Shown: positions 23,187 to 35,559, counted from the stretch's first letter. The stretch is DNA of 64,000 bases from Lingula anatina (GCF_001039355.2 NW_019774414.1:4278-68277), one strand, 5' to 3'. Translations and numbers: made by a program. Notes: generated from the letters alone by a model not told the origin.

Positions 23187-23893
23187 GGGGGGGGAAGGGA
23201 GTAAAAATGTATTTAAGAAACAAATAATTCTAGTCAATTATCTTGTTACAGGAAACGTTCTCTTTACACTAAATTTAAAGCAATTTCTTGAAATATTTAA
23301 ACGACCCATTTTATCTGATATTTTTCTCTTTTAAGATTGAGCGTTTGGGGACTCTCACAATTACGTACGCTCTCAAACGAAACCAACTGTGTTCTATAAA
23401 CTTTCAAATAAACATTTCTGATCATTACCAACAATTCACTTTGGAGAAACTATTAATTTGATAAACGATGTTATCAGAATCTACGATCAAGTCAAAAATT
23501 TTGTTAAGGAGAAGCACATTACCCGCGAGCCAGCACAGGTTTATTTCATCGGATTGTTTCCTAAACTAGCAACATTTAAAGACACATCAAGAGCAAAAAC
23601 AACTGTCTTTGCCGAACATTTGGTCCAAACAAATTTCTAGAACAAACTTTATAATGGGGAACGAGTCAGCCCGGAGCGAGATTTCACGGGATTTGCAGGA
23701 GAATGAGATCTGAAATGATGGCAGAATATAGCGGATGCGGTGACGCAACGAAAGAAAGCTGACGTATTGGTTCACCGATTTTTTCTGGTTGTTTTCTCTT
23801 CAGTTCTGTCGAATTAGAATCTATTACACCACATCACGAATTAGCCATGTTTTGCGGGATACTTCTGTATTGCTTTGCAGGACGACATTTACG

Positions 23894-24284
23894 GTGTGAT
23901 AGGAATGGTAATCTGCTTGAAACCGTAGTACTTTGTACAGGTGACACTCATCGCATATAGTGGAGCCTGGGGCTAGTTGGACCCCGTTGTAAGTTGGCCC
24001 CCAATCAATTTATGACAAAGTAACTATGGGGTAAATGAATTGATCACATCATTTTGTAAAGTGACCGTATCCAATAGTGCTAAGAAAGCGTCGGCAGTGA
24101 GTCCAAATGAAATAATTTAGCATCTTAAAGTAACTTTATTAAAGAGACTTGATGGGGGTTCAACTTACCCCGGGGTTCAACTAGCCCCGGTCTCCCCTAC
24201 TAACCCCAGTACTACGACTTACAACCTGTACTAATCATACGGGACCCCGGAGTTCCATTCCTGGGACTGCCATTCCTGCCACAA
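23894..24284. mobile_element. MITE family B copy 1, containing an inserted palindromic MITE G
   Basis: The family B ends are gtgtgataggaatggtaat and ccattcctgccacaac. Between catata and ctaacccc a second palindrome (23958-24199) is inserted, with arms gtggagcctggggctagttg and caactagccccggtctcccc and a likely TA target duplication. Other family B copies are at 25108, 29243 and 35387. Confidence 0.75.
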
Positions 24285-25107
24285 CTGCTTTTTAACTTTT
24301 ATCATTGCAAAGTTCACCCCACCTCAGGCAGATCTCGTACGTACTCTCGTCTCGTATGACGTCATCGGGTACCGACAATCTCGATTTTAGGCCATCTCAG
24401 ATGATCTCCATTGGTAATTGTGGCCAATCAAAGACAGTGACATGAAAATAATTTTGGGAATGGATAAAGAGTTTTGGCATTCTGCTACATGTAGCATTGA
24501 AAAAAAAAACACTTTCCGAATGCCGCATGCTGAACATCGCCCAACACACTTGGATTTACAATACCGGGCATCGTTTAATTCCTAAGATATATTTAGTCGA
24601 AGTCTATCCTAAGCATTTTGACAGAAATTTTGTGAATTCTGAGCTTGAATAACTAGATAGCCCCAGACATATGTGGCTTTCAAATTTATATTTCTGATGT
24701 CTGATATGTTTTCTTAGAATTACCATTTTAGTATAATTATACATATACTATTCAACTTTTTAGTTGCAAATAAATATTATTAAAATTATTATTATTACAA
24801 TTATAACCATTATAAAAACAACTCATCTAGTTCCTTATTTGTGTCATCATAAATGGTTTTAGCAAAGGCGACCCCGGTTGCACCCAAATATCACGCTGAA
24901 GAAACTGAAGACGTCTTTGGATCCAAGAACCCATGGGCATAATAATTTTTTGTTAACGAGGCACAGCGTCCGACTTCACGTTAGCATTGAGCACATGAGG
25001 GACCACAACAGGCCTCCGAAAAGATCATATCATGAAGACGAAAACGTTCTTATGAAAAGGAATCACAATATCAATAGAGATGTCTAAATGTCTATAGGTC
25101 AAGAGAC

Positions 25108-25274
25108 CGTTGTAACAGGAATGGAAGTCCGCTAGGAACCGTAGTCCGCTTCGAATTACATTGTACAAGTGACATTCGTCCCATATACTAACCCCAATAC
25201 TCCAACTAACCCTAACCTGTACAAATCTAATGGGACCCCGGACTTCCATTCCATGGACTTCCATTCTTGTCACA
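25108..25274. mobile_element. MITE family B, copy 2
   Basis: An uninterrupted element of about 165 bp with ends gttgtaacaggaatggaagt and acttccattcttgtcac. Internal landmarks are aaccgtagtccg, gacattcgtcccatata and ctaaccctaacctgtac. It ends about 85 bp beyond the stop codon of the Cys-rich gene and is probably in or next to its 3' UTR. Confidence 0.82.
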
Positions 25275-25357
25275 CCGCCACCTTGTGGTCATCTGGATTA
25301 TTTCATTTGTAATTTTGATTTCATATCAGCTTTGTGTTGCTCGTTAGCAATGGGGGT

Positions 25358-25481
25358 TTACATCTCGGGGTAGAACTCGTCAGGAGTTGGACGGCAGTAC
25401 CAGGTACAGCTCACGTAGTCAGTCTGGTGGCTGGCGATTTTGCTGGGAAGGCACGTGTGTTCGGGCCCGCACGTGCAAGAT
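25358..25481 (-). CDS. Secreted ten-cysteine protein, exon 3 (terminal)
   Basis: The exon follows a ttcttccag acceptor. It completes a Gly codon begun in exon 2 and reads SCTCGPEHTCLPSKIASHQ, then TDYVSCTWYCRPTPDEFYPE and a final Met before TAA. It supplies five of the ten mature cysteines (residues 76, 78, 84, 99 and 103 of 114). The CxxCxC arrangement at the exon 2/3 junction (CGSCTC) recalls von Willebrand type C and beta-microseminoprotein-like folds, but the overall spacing does not let me assign a family. Confidence 0.75.
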
Positions 25482-26080
25482 CTGGAAGAAAAGTCCAACA
25501 TATTTTGCTCTGAATCCATTAGTTCACATTTACATGTATATCAAACTAAAATAAAGTGGACAACTGCATGTAACTAATGCAAAAAGACTGCCTTTAGCCT
25601 ACATGTACAGATTCTGAAAACCGGTTTTGTTATCAGTACATGAAGATGCATAATGATAATATCCAAAAACACGTGTGGATTCTGGCATTAGTTGTCATAG
25701 AAACCAAATAGAAAAACAAATTGTTTAATGGTGTTGATTCAACACCCAGTTTGTGTCTGATTTCTAGTATTATCAGTGTTACAATTATGCCATAAAATGT
25801 TTCCTTTCTAATTCAAGTAAAACCGATTGTCATTCATGGTTAAGGGAATTTAGGCCTTTAAATTGGAATCCTTCACCTCAAAATGCAGAGAATTTGAAAG
25901 GGGATTGTATTTTGGATCGAAGTTTAATCACATGAATTTAATGTCAGCAACCTACATGTATGATCAAATTATATCATTATCAAGGTTGTAGGGTCAACAT
26001 ATCAACACTTAACCAACGCTAAATTTGTTTTGATGAACGACTTAAAGTAGCAGCATTGTAACTGAAAAGCATCGTTTTAA

Positions 26081-26100
26081 GTGACCCCCCCCCCCCCCCA
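26081..26100. repeat. Poly-C tract
   Basis: A run of about 14 C in intron 2 of the ten-cysteine gene; length may be unreliable. Confidence 0.8.
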
Positions 26101-27061
26101 CGGAATTTACCCACCAAAAAGTATTTCATGGGGTAAAGGGCAATTTTTAATTTTTAATTCTTTATTCCAGTCATTAAGAAAGAACATAGATTTCCTGACC
26201 TTTACCTTCATGGCCTCGTTTTCACACATATTTTGTATCGCGGCCCTGTATCACATATATGGTGCAAGCATTGAGAGTTGCCATGCAGGGTGAGAAGATA
26301 ATTACGACAGTAGGTATGCTTCAGATAAACCTTTCTTTAATGGTTTTTATCGCCTTTAAGGTCTAAATTGAGAAATATATAAAAGGTCTGCAGAGCATAA
26401 ATATGACTGTGTTTTATTTTCAAACGCATGGAGAGTCACTTAATTTTTTGTTGCGTGTTTACTAAGGGTGGTTCTGATATGTTGCGTGATGCACCAGAGC
26501 TAACCTATAAAAAACAGCACTACTGGTAATAGTTGTGGTATCGTTATTGCAATGCAATTAAGAAAACTAATAATACGAATATACACCAAGTGAGGCTAGC
26601 CATACAGCATGTTGCATGCCTTCTTGAAGGCATTGAATACAATTCTAACGCCAGATTGCACACAATGTATAGGTATTAATTTCAACAAAAATCACCACGA
26701 TACACAATCCAATCAAATTTGATGTTATTCATTCCCAAAAGTACGTTTGACTTGGTTTTTCTGAATCCGATCCGAAATAGAGGGCCCCGTTGGTTATTTT
26801 TTTTTTACCTTTTTTTTAACTTTTTATTTCCCGAGATGCGCAAATAGTTCATGTTATTAAGCATGATCCGTGAAGCAGCCCATTCCCATAACTAGTAAAA
26901 ACGACTTTGTATTCTTCGCCCTTCGTAATTTTCAGGATTTTTGACTGGCATTATCAGTCAGATATGAATAAAGTTTTATTTTACCGTGATTTGTGAATTG
27001 ATGGTTTTATTTTCCATGAACATGATAAATTTTCCCAAATGGGACCTTCGAAAAAACTTAC

Positions 27062-27192
27062 CCGCAAACTTCTGAGAGGACATTGTCTCGGTATTCATTT
27101 GGTCTGCACTCCAAGTCCCTGAAATTCGGTTGCCACCGTATCGAGGTGAACTTACAGGCTTCTTGCTGCTGGCAAATTCTTTCACTGCGACA
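27062..27192 (-). CDS. Secreted ten-cysteine protein, exon 2
   Basis: Bounded by a ctgtattacag acceptor and a GCGG/GTAAGT donor, this 131-base exon reads CRSERICQQQEACKFTSIR, then WQPNFRDLECRPNEYRDN and VLSEVCG. It joins exon 1 in phase 0 and exon 3 in phase 2 with no stop codon. The mature cysteine spacing across exons 2 and 3 is C-x5-C-x5-C-x15-C-x13-C-x2-C-x-C-x5-C-x14-C-x3-C. The perfect phase agreement over three exons spanning 9 kb is strong evidence for a real gene. Confidence 0.75.
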
Positions 27193-27682
27193 CTGTAATA
27201 CAGGAAAAATATAACTTGATGTTGTCAAATTTTTGCACTTGAATTCGATATTTAATTATAACTTCTAGTTAAAAACTGATAATCTATATTTAAATGTTTG
27301 GCTAGATAAAATATTCAATTATATGTACAAATAATTATCTCAGTTTTAATCTGTGAAATAGGATTTTTGCTTTATACATATGTGACGAAACGGCAATTGG
27401 ATTCTAGCGTTCCCCTTCCACGCCAGTGGCATGTCATGGAATGAAAACGAAACTAACTTCTGTCAATTTTTTCAGTAATTGCAAATTAAAAAAATTCATT
27501 TCGCGAGGTTTCTTGTCTTTTAAAGCCGTCATGAGCCGGAATAATAAAACACTTTAGAAGAACATTGTCGAAGGTGAAAGGAAAATTAAAAGATTGAAAA
27601 AGAAATTGAAGACAAAACGAAACATGTGCGCTGTCTCTTAAACGAGCGAAGTTTGCGGTAAATGTTCCGTTGTGGAAGGACA

Positions 27683-27737
27683 TGGTGGTGGTGGTGGTGG
27701 GGGGAGGGGGGGGGAGGAGGGATTGGGGGGGGGGGTA
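27683..27737. repeat. G-rich low-complexity tract
   Basis: ggtggtggtggtgg followed by several runs of 4-9 G, in intron 1 of the ten-cysteine gene. It could form a G-quadruplex on the plus strand. Confidence 0.75.
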
Positions 27738-28234
27738 AAAATTCTCGTAAAAGGCACTGCTCTCATCCTAAACAATCAATTAAAGTTGTCACGCAAAGTT
27801 CCCTGGTTTATCTTACTTGACTACAAATACGGCTTTTGATAGTTTTTCTTGTCATATATATTTCCTTTGAATGTCAACTTAAGTCTTGGATTCTATTCAA
27901 AACAATTTTTTATATGTCTTCATTCTCATCCACCCCGACGCCCCCGTGTTCTCGATTTTGGACTCTTTTAAAAAGAAATGTTTATCGAGCACAGAGCACG
28001 AAAGTCACGCCATTCACTACAAACGAAAAACATTGCGTTTCATTTTGATGAAATATATCTCTACATCAATAAAAAAAAATTTATCATAATATGATATGTT
28101 GACTTTAGGCTATTCAAGAAGTCTCTTCGTACATAGTTTGGTCTTGTCTCGCGAATACATCAGAGCCACGCGATTGATACACATATCTTCTCCAAGGACA
28201 CTTTTGATGCCTTTTTAGTCCTCTGTCCCATAGG

Positions 28235-28442
28235 GTGCATTCCCATAGCTTTAGATCGATCCATCTAGATCGACCTAACTCCCTGGGGGTTCACGCTAAA
28301 TTGATGTCAGCCGAGCGCGCACGGTAGTTAATAACCCCCTTACAGCTTTTAGAAGGCGAGACAGAAGTTTACGCCGCTAAGCTGACAGTTATCTAGTGAG
28401 ACTCCCCACGAAGATTGATCGATCTAAAATCTGTGGGAATGC
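28235..28442. mobile_element. MITE family A, copy 2 (reverse orientation)
   Basis: Ends gtgcattcccatagctttag and ctgtgggaatgcag, with the internal family landmarks in the opposite order from copy 1 (gggggttcacgc first, gagactcccc last). Lies in intron 1 of the ten-cysteine gene. Confidence 0.85.
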
Positions 28443-28449
28443 AGTCATA

Positions 28450-28665
28450 GACACCCTCGGTCTACGTAGGTCGATCCAACTCTGCGGGGACTCTCGCTAA
28501 GTGCAATCATTAACCGAATGGCATGCCTCTTCTTGTTTCCAAGGTACTTCTACAATTACCAGCATTGCATCGCCAGCAGGAGGCGTGTAACAGTCAGCTA
28601 AAGTCTCTGCAGAGTTGGATCGAACTACGTAGACCGATGGTGTGTGTGGGATTGGAGCCTTAGAC
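28450..28665. mobile_element. MITE family A-prime (tctacgtaggtcgatcc type)
   Basis: Arms ggtctacgtaggtcgatcc and ggatcgaactacgtagacc, with ctgcggggactctcgctaa. A half copy is at 29735-29850 and a full diverged copy at 41585-41765. It shares the gatcgatc core and ggggactctc block with family A. Confidence 0.65.
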
Positions 28666-28716
28666 CGTAAAATCACGAAGTCTCTCGTTCTCATTTGTCT
28701 CTCTCTTTGAGCTTTC

Positions 28717-28717
<1 letters not shown>

Positions 28718-28778
<61 letters not shown>

Positions 28779-28780
28779 GC
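28718..28780. repeat. Compound (TC)n(AC)n microsatellite
   Basis: A TC run followed by an AC run; overlapping Arg-Glu and Cys-Val ORFs are artefacts. Confidence 0.92.
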
Positions 28781-29242
28781 ACACAGAAAAATACTAAAAT
28801 TCTAAGATGAAAATAGATAAATAGGCTAACACATAATGTAAGCGTTGTGTTGCAGATTACGCGCACTACATACTCACTTGTATCCAAATATGCCTACACG
28901 CAACGGGTTGACCAGAAGTCAAAGAATGGCGGTTTAAAATGAAAGAAATAAGAAATAAGATCACCTTACAACTCACGACAGAGCTCTTTATAGTAACTCG
29001 TGGGGTTGGATCGAAACCACATCCCAACCCTAGCAGGAGGCAGGTCAGTTGACACATGACTCGTTGCCGGTGTAACGTGACAGAGAGTCCGCTTCCCATC
29101 CGTTTGTTCAGGTAAGGCTCGCTCCAGCTTTTGACCAACTTAGGTCAGGATAACCTAACCCTATAAAACCCTATAGGATAAACCATTATAACTAAATGAA
29201 GTGCGGACTTTCTGCTCACGGACCCTCAGTTTTGATACATCA

Positions 29243-29618
29243 GTGTGACAGGAATTGTAGTCCGCTGGAAACCGTAGTCCGTTTCCTATTGCCTTGTACA
29301 GGCGATATTCGTCCCATATTACAACCCTAAAACTGCATTCCCACAGATTTTAGATGGATCTATCCCCGTGGGGAGTCTCACTAAATTACTGTCAGCTTAG
29401 CCGGCTTAAATGTCTGTCACGGCTACTAAGAGCTGTAAGGGGGTAATTATCTTCCGTGAGCGGTCAACTGATAGCAACAGCTTGAACCCCCAGGGAGTTA
29501 GGTCGATCCAAATGGATCGATCTAAAATTGTGGGAATGCAGTCTAATACTCCAAGTAACCCTAACCTGTACTTGTCATACAGGACTCTGGACTTCCTGGG
29601 ACTACCATTCCCGTCATA
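29243..29618. mobile_element. MITE family B copy 3, interrupted by MITE family A copy 3
   Basis: Family B ends gtgtgacaggaattgtagtc and gactaccattcccgtcatat flank a complete family A element (29333-29542). Removing the insert restores the family B sequence (acaaccctaaaact joined to taatactccaagtaacccta). The nesting shows that family A was active after family B. Confidence 0.85.
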
Positions 29619-30063
29619 TTGATTAAACAAATACCGCAGTATGATACAGGTTTAAAATGTACGTGAAACATCTTGAGAATCACCAGGGTAGAATAAAGTA
29701 TAACGACTTAGGGTTCATTCCAAATGACACCATCGTTATACAATGTACGTAGATCGATCCAGCTCCGCGGGGACTCTCGCTGAATGCAATCAGATTAACA
29801 GATTAACAAGCCTCTCCTTGTTTCCAACGCACTGGTATAATCGTCAACTTTTGAAAATTCTACTCCACGCGCGGGGGGGGGGGTCATTTTTTAACTACCG
29901 GAAATCTGTCTGTTTATCGACAGCGTTAATAAAGTAAAGTATTATGCCCATCAGAATATGTAAAAATAAATTATTTTGAAAACAGGAAAATGGAAAGAAG
30001 AAGAATTTGATAAAAATAATTCCCAGATGTCTGGTAGTTAAGGACATTCATCTTTTCAGAGGG

Positions 30064-30303
30064 ACCATTCCCACAGATATTTGGATCGATCTGTCTCCCT
30101 GGGGAGTCTCACTAAAGTGCTATCAACTTAACCGGTTTAAATGTCTGTCACTCCTAGTAAAGCTGTTAGGGGGTAATTATCTTTACCCCCTAGCTGATTA
30201 AGTAGGCGTGACAGATATTTAAGACGGTTTAGTTGACAGCTATTTAGTGAGACTCCAGGGAGTTAGACCGATCCAGATGGATCGATCTAGGCATGGGAAC
30301 CCA
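30064..30303. mobile_element. MITE family A, copy 4
   Basis: Ends ccattcccacagatatttgg and gatctaggcatgggaa. The centre has a doubled gggggtaattatcttta / taccccctagct palindrome, so this copy is slightly longer than the others. Confidence 0.83.
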
Positions 30304-30657
30304 GTCATAGTTTTCGTAACTGTGTTTTCAGAACAGATGCGAAGTCACAAAGGAATGAAATGCGATAGTGTACTTTTAGTAACAGGAACAGATTTTTTAT
30401 AAAGCTAGTTTTTTCATTTGAAAAAAGTTTTGAGTCTTTTTCCGTATCTAGATATCTAATACTTTCACACATTGCGTGTCTATCAATAGCAAACAAGTTT
30501 GTTTTTTATGCCTCAGTTTAATGCCGCATTTCTTCTGCCTTTCCTAATGCGTAGGAAGCATAGTAACTTATTGTAAGCACTTACACGCTACACATTTATG
30601 GTTTATTATTTCTCTGGAGTTTTAAGAGTATTATACACTAAGTGGATTTATGTTACA

Positions 30658-30855
30658 CCAGCACGCACACATAACACACCTGCAAGCAAACAAATAAACA
30701 CATACACGCATAAACACACACATGCCCACAAACACACACACACACACACACTCATGCCCACAAACACACAGACACACACACACACACACACACACTCATG
30801 CCCACAAACACACACACATACATACATGCCCACAAACACACACACACACACACAC
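30658..30855. repeat. Imperfect (CA)n array with catgcccacaaacaca higher-order unit
   Basis: CA runs are punctuated by regularly repeated tcatgcccacaaacacac segments, about 40 bases apart, so the array is a minisatellite built on a microsatellite. Confidence 0.85.
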
Positions 30856-31215
30856 TTTTCCTTATTGTGAAAACACCGAAGCGTATGAAATTTACACGGA
30901 GTCAAGCAATATTGATTTCGGCTCTTTTGTTCAATGGAAAAGCTTTGACGTGAGCACATTACAAACATTCCGTTTGCCAGTCAAGCAAACACAATGAAAA
31001 TATGTTTCCTGTAAATGTTCGTCGAAGCTTTGCTTTTGCTGCATCAGCGGAGCTGATGTGAAAATATCATATATCAAAATGATGAAGTTATATGTTATTA
31101 AAAACAATGTGAACTATATGGAGATAAAATTTACGATATCGGATACCAAAAAAAAAATCATTAACTGAACACTAAAGGGCATCACCAAATTATTTATTTT
31201 TATGTATTGGTTCGC

Positions 31216-31239
31216 AAAAAAAAAAAAAAAAAAAAAAAA
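31216..31239. repeat. Poly-A tract
   Basis: A run of 24 A; a similar run lies at 32599-32620. Neither is attached to a recognisable retroposon body. Confidence 0.85.
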
Positions 31240-32367
31240 GGCTAAAAAGTCAAGAAAAGTAATATAATTGAGATAAGATACTTCGGAGAAGCGTTTCTTC
31301 ATAATTGCATTGTTTAATTGTTTTCTTTCTACTCGTTGGATTGGGGAAAAAACCTAAACATCCTAGTCGTCAGTCTTATACAAACAACAATTCTGACAAA
31401 TTGCACTATCGGCATCCAAAGAATGATGAGGGCTCAGGATTTAAATGGACAATGTCATATGAAACAGACAGACGGACAGACAAAATTAAAGAAAGACCAG
31501 GGGGTAGACAGAGACAGACAACAAGAAAGGAAGAAAAATAGAAAGAAAGAATTAAGACAAAAAAGGAGCGTACAGGAAAGATGATACGCACCTTTGTGTC
31601 ATGTCAAAAATACAAGTGAAAAGTGTCGTTTAACTGAGTAATTGAAAAAGTAAATGTCCCCATAAAATGTCAATAATAACATAAGTATAACTCTCGTCGG
31701 GGAAAATGTATAAGTGAATTGAGTGTATTTAATTATAGTCCTATCCTTACCGGAAACATTTTTCACGGGGCGAAGCGTTTCGGACTGCATTTGTGCCGTT
31801 TGTGACGTACCTCACAGCATATAAGCTGCGTTAGGACAGGAGACATTTTCGACCGGAAATTGGCCTAAATCGTGTCTTCAGGCAACCACTGTGAAAAGAG
31901 GCTCCACTGAATAACAAGCAATATGGACAAACTAGGCAACTTCTTACGGTCTAAATTAGGCCCAGCTTGAGCGCAACTAATTTATGTCTTGCACTAAGTA
32001 CTTGGGCCCAAGTGTTTTTTAGTCTTCCGAACTGAAGATAATTGGACGCGAAGTTTCCTCACCACACTCGTCGCATTGGTGCGTAATATTTCTCAATCGT
32101 TGGTGCTGTAGCATAACTGTGCCCCCGAAACTAGCCCAGTGCACATTAGGACAGTTTAAGGCTGGGCATATCTTTTGATGCGTTGGCGTTTCTTACAGAG
32201 CTGTGACAACGTCTAATGGATTTTGATTTATTTATGAAAGTAAAATGTATTTATTTTACCAAAATCCGCCATGAGCATTAACACTCACTATAATGTTATG
32301 TTATGTGATTTAGAGGATGATCCTTTATGCATTTGTTCTGAACAGTTACTTCTTGTAACTTGATTAC

Positions 32368-32390
32368 GAATCTCTCTCTCTCTCTCTCTC
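32368..32390. repeat. (TC)n microsatellite
   Basis: A short TC tract in intron 1 of the ten-cysteine gene. Confidence 0.85.
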
Positions 32391-33775
32391 AATTCCACTA
32401 AACTCGAAGCATGTATGTATGCATGTGATTCATTGTGGTTTTCTAAACTACAAAGCATTTATCGTCTTACTTTCGAAATGTCACCGAATAAGTCCACCTT
32501 CGCAATCTGATCCCGCTTCAGAAGTAACGGAAGCACGCAAAACATGATGAAATCGTTATATTGTGAAAGCTTGGGATTCGACAGTATTAAATTATTAAAA
32601 AAAAAAAAAAAAAAAAAAAACGCCAGAAAAAGTATCCGTCGATAAATTTTGTCGGGTTTTGTTCGTTGGCACTTCGCACACGCTAGTCCGTCACTTTTCT
32701 CCGAATCCCGAGAATTCTCGCTTAGTCGAGACAGTTTGGGCTCTCTTGGATGACCTTCATTGTTGACACTTATTTCTCTACGTGCATGGCGTTTATATTC
32801 GCAATCAAGTTGCTAAAAACTGAAGGTTACTTCTAAAAATATTTACTTTTTTGTAAGCAAGTGACAGGCTTCTGCATAGACTGCATTGAGATAAAATTAT
32901 TTACAAAATATTACTCCGACAAAGATTGGCCCTAAAAAAAAGTTCTTCGAATACTGTTAGAAATAAGACTCCGACCGCATCGCTGTAGTACGGCAGTATG
33001 AATGTGAGTAGATTTTCTACAAAAATCTGTGTTGCATAATGATAACTACCAATTATACCGCATTAGTTTTTTTTCATTCCATCCATTGATATTGCAAACT
33101 GACAATGTTCAGCAGGTTTAATGAAATACGGTCGCGAAAAGCTGCACTAACGGACTTAATATATGGTTTTATATGTCAAATGCTTCCTTTCAATACAAGA
33201 ACGATCACCCCCCCCCCCCCCCCCCCAACAAAAAGAGTTTATAATCATAAAAATGAATTGGAAAATGAATGAAATAAACTGACTATGTTGATCCGAAGAA
33301 GCGGCTGTCGCTGCCTTAAGTACTGATTAAGTATTGATAGAAGCAACAGCAATTGATTGTCAGGCAAACGATTCATTTCCTTAAACTCGCAAGCAAAAAT
33401 AAAGAAAGCCAGAAACCCAAAATAAATCGTGCCATCACATCATAATATTTCCGATAATTTAATAACGCAAAACTGCCCGAGAACCGACACAATTGCCAGT
33501 TGAGAAAGTGTTTTTTGTTTATTATTATTATTTTTTTGTAAGAATAAAGCGAGGACATAAATTCACCAAGTAAATCTAAGTAAGATAAAACACAAACGCA
33601 CCAGGGCTTATGATTTCCAGTCGCGATTCCCAAATATTTTCGCCTAAGAAGATTATCTTCATTTTCAGCATCTGCCCAGGAACTTAATTTTCGGTCTCTC
33701 TTTTATAACTTCTGCTAAAATTAGTTTTGGCCATAGTTAATTGTGAGTAAGTAATAATGTATTCCGATATGAATA

Positions 33776-34044
33776 NNNNNNNNNNNNNNNNNNNNNNNNN
33801 NNNNNNNNNNNNNNNNNNNNNNNNNNNNNNNNNNNNNNNNNNNNNNNNNNNNNNNNNNNNNNNNNNNNNNNNNNNNNNNNNNNNNNNNNNNNNNNNNNNN
33901 NNNNNNNNNNNNNNNNNNNNNNNNNNNNNNNNNNNNNNNNNNNNNNNNNNNNNNNNNNNNNNNNNNNNNNNNNNNNNNNNNNNNNNNNNNNNNNNNNNNN
34001 NNNNNNNNNNNNNNNNNNNNNNNNNNNNNNNNNNNNNNNNNNNN
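33776..34044. other. Assembly gap of 269 N
   Basis: Unknown bases within intron 1 of the ten-cysteine gene, just 76 bases downstream (minus sense) of exon 1. A poly-A run abuts it on the right. ORFs drawn through it are meaningless. Confidence 0.99.
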
Positions 34045-34120
34045 AAAAAAAAAAAAAAAAAAAAGGAAGAAAGAAAGAAAAGAAAACAATAAATGAGAAA
34101 AAAAACAAACATCAGCTCAC

Positions 34121-34210
34121 CTCTTCCCTTCGGAGGGGCGATGCCTTCAAAACACACACGCACAGGCACAAGAAGACCAACTGTTGCACGATGTTCTTTG
34201 CTCCACTCAT
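34121..34210 (-). CDS. Secreted ten-cysteine protein, exon 1 with signal peptide
   Basis: ATG at 34210 encodes MSGAKNIVQQLVFLCLCVCV then LKASPLRREE, ending in phase 0 at donor GAAGAG/GTGAGC. The hydrophobic core and an LKA/SP site give a convincing signal peptide cleaved after residue 23, followed by a basic LRRE that could be trimmed. The predicted precursor is 114 residues, so this would be a small extracellular, disulfide-stabilised protein. The upstream region has a TATA box. The first intron contains the 269-base N gap, so a further small phase-0 exon cannot be excluded. Confidence 0.72.
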
Positions 34211-34363
34211 TTTCACTTCGGTTCCGCGGGGGATAGCTTCACTATTGCTACAGTACTTCGAAAATAAAATTCAAACTGCGGAAATCTTCTTCTGTCTCTA
34301 CTGCCGTTGATTGCGAACACGGAAAGTTCTGAAGTTCTTCTAGGCAGAAGGGGTGACGAGCGT

Positions 34364-34370
34364 TTATATA
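34364..34370 (-). promoter_or_regulatory. TATA box of the ten-cysteine protein gene
   Basis: Minus-strand GAGTATATAAACGC lies 154 bases upstream of the ATG, so transcription would start near 34335 with a 5' UTR of about 125 bases. A consensus TATA box so placed fits a tightly regulated, tissue-specific secreted product. Confidence 0.65.
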
Positions 34371-34848
34371 CTCTCCTTCTGTCACACCTAGTGACGCAGT
34401 TCAGGTGTGGAGATTGGAGAGAGAGAGAGACACTCTCCCTGATTTTTCCCTGAAACACCGGAAACCGGGTGGCGTGAGGCAGTTTGAAACGCGAGCGCAT
34501 CGCTTCTCCTTCTGTTGCGAGACACGGCTCAATTTCATTGCGCTTGAGAGAACGTGACCGCTAAGGTCTCCTCGGAAATTAAAGACACATTTTCAGTACT
34601 ATTGTGAGGTCTTGATTTAGAACGTCTTTGGTTATCTCAGCGGACGACATGGTGGCAATGACTAATCATAAGAAGTCGATCTAATCATTTTTTTTGTTCC
34701 TGCTTGGGGCATTTAGTCTTGCCGCGGTGGTGGAGATGGTAAGAAATCGAATTGAAAAGACACATGGACGTAGTACGGCACTAAGCCAAACCGTCACAAC
34801 CGGACTGTAAATGCACCGTACGTTTTGAGCAGAACTTTGAACAGAACG

Positions 34849-34856
34849 TGACGTCA
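34849..34856. promoter_or_regulatory. Palindromic CRE (TGACGTCA)
   Basis: A full consensus cAMP response element about 480 bases upstream of the TATA box. Eight-base matches can occur by chance, so function is only suggested. Confidence 0.35.
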
Positions 34857-35386
34857 CAACTGACAGTGCGGTTAGCTCGGACATAATCCTACGGCGCATT
34901 GCAGCCAATTATCTAATTATCTAGACAAATGTTCTGCGGTCAACACGAGCTTTGTGGTCGAAATCTAGACGGTTACTTCCTCGTTTTTTTTTCTTTTTTC
35001 TTGTCAGTGGAGGTTGTCACTGAGTGCAAAAATCGTCTGCAAAGAAAAAAAAGCCGCTTCTACCGTCTACCTGGCTCATTTTTCACTCAAAATTTTTTTT
35101 ATCTGGAGCGTCGATCGTGGTGACCAGTTTCAATTTTTGCGACAACTGAGTTTATCTTATAATGTCTACTCTGTGAAGCTCAGCGTGGTTTATTGTTTTT
35201 CTCTCTTATTATTTATTTTTTTGCAAGAAACTGCTACATTTTGGCTGAGAAGCAGACGATGCTGCGACCACATTGCTAAACAATATTAACATCATCACAT
35301 TGCACATGAAGTATGATAGAAGACCAAGGGATTCATTAAGGCGATTTATCTGTTTCATTGCAGATTTATTTTCAGCAGTAATGCCA

Positions 35387-35552
35387 GTGTGACAGGAATG
35401 GTAGTCCTAGGAATGGAAGTCCGGGTCCTATGTGATGAGTACAGGTTAGGGTTAGTAGGAGTATTGGGGTTAGTATATGGGACGAATGTCACTTGTACAA
35501 AGTAATGGGGAACGGTCTACGGTTCCTAGCGGACTTCCACTCCTGTTGCACC
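35387..35552. mobile_element. MITE family B, copy 4
   Basis: Ends gtgtgacaggaatggtagtc and gacttccactcctgttgcac. It is the reverse orientation of copy 2, with ggttagggttagtagg in the middle. That telomere-like piece is part of the element, not an interstitial telomere. Confidence 0.82.
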
Positions 35553-35559
35553 GGTCCAA

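Noticed and set aside
31819-31970. Plus-strand catataagctgc plus a 15-codon ORF starting at 31923
   Set aside because: The ORF is too short and has no following donor site; likely chance.
35440-35475. Telomere-like ggttagggttag motif (also ccctaaccct forms at 25200 and 29560)
   Set aside because: The motif recurs at the same place in all family B MITE copies, so it is part of that element and not an interstitial telomere.
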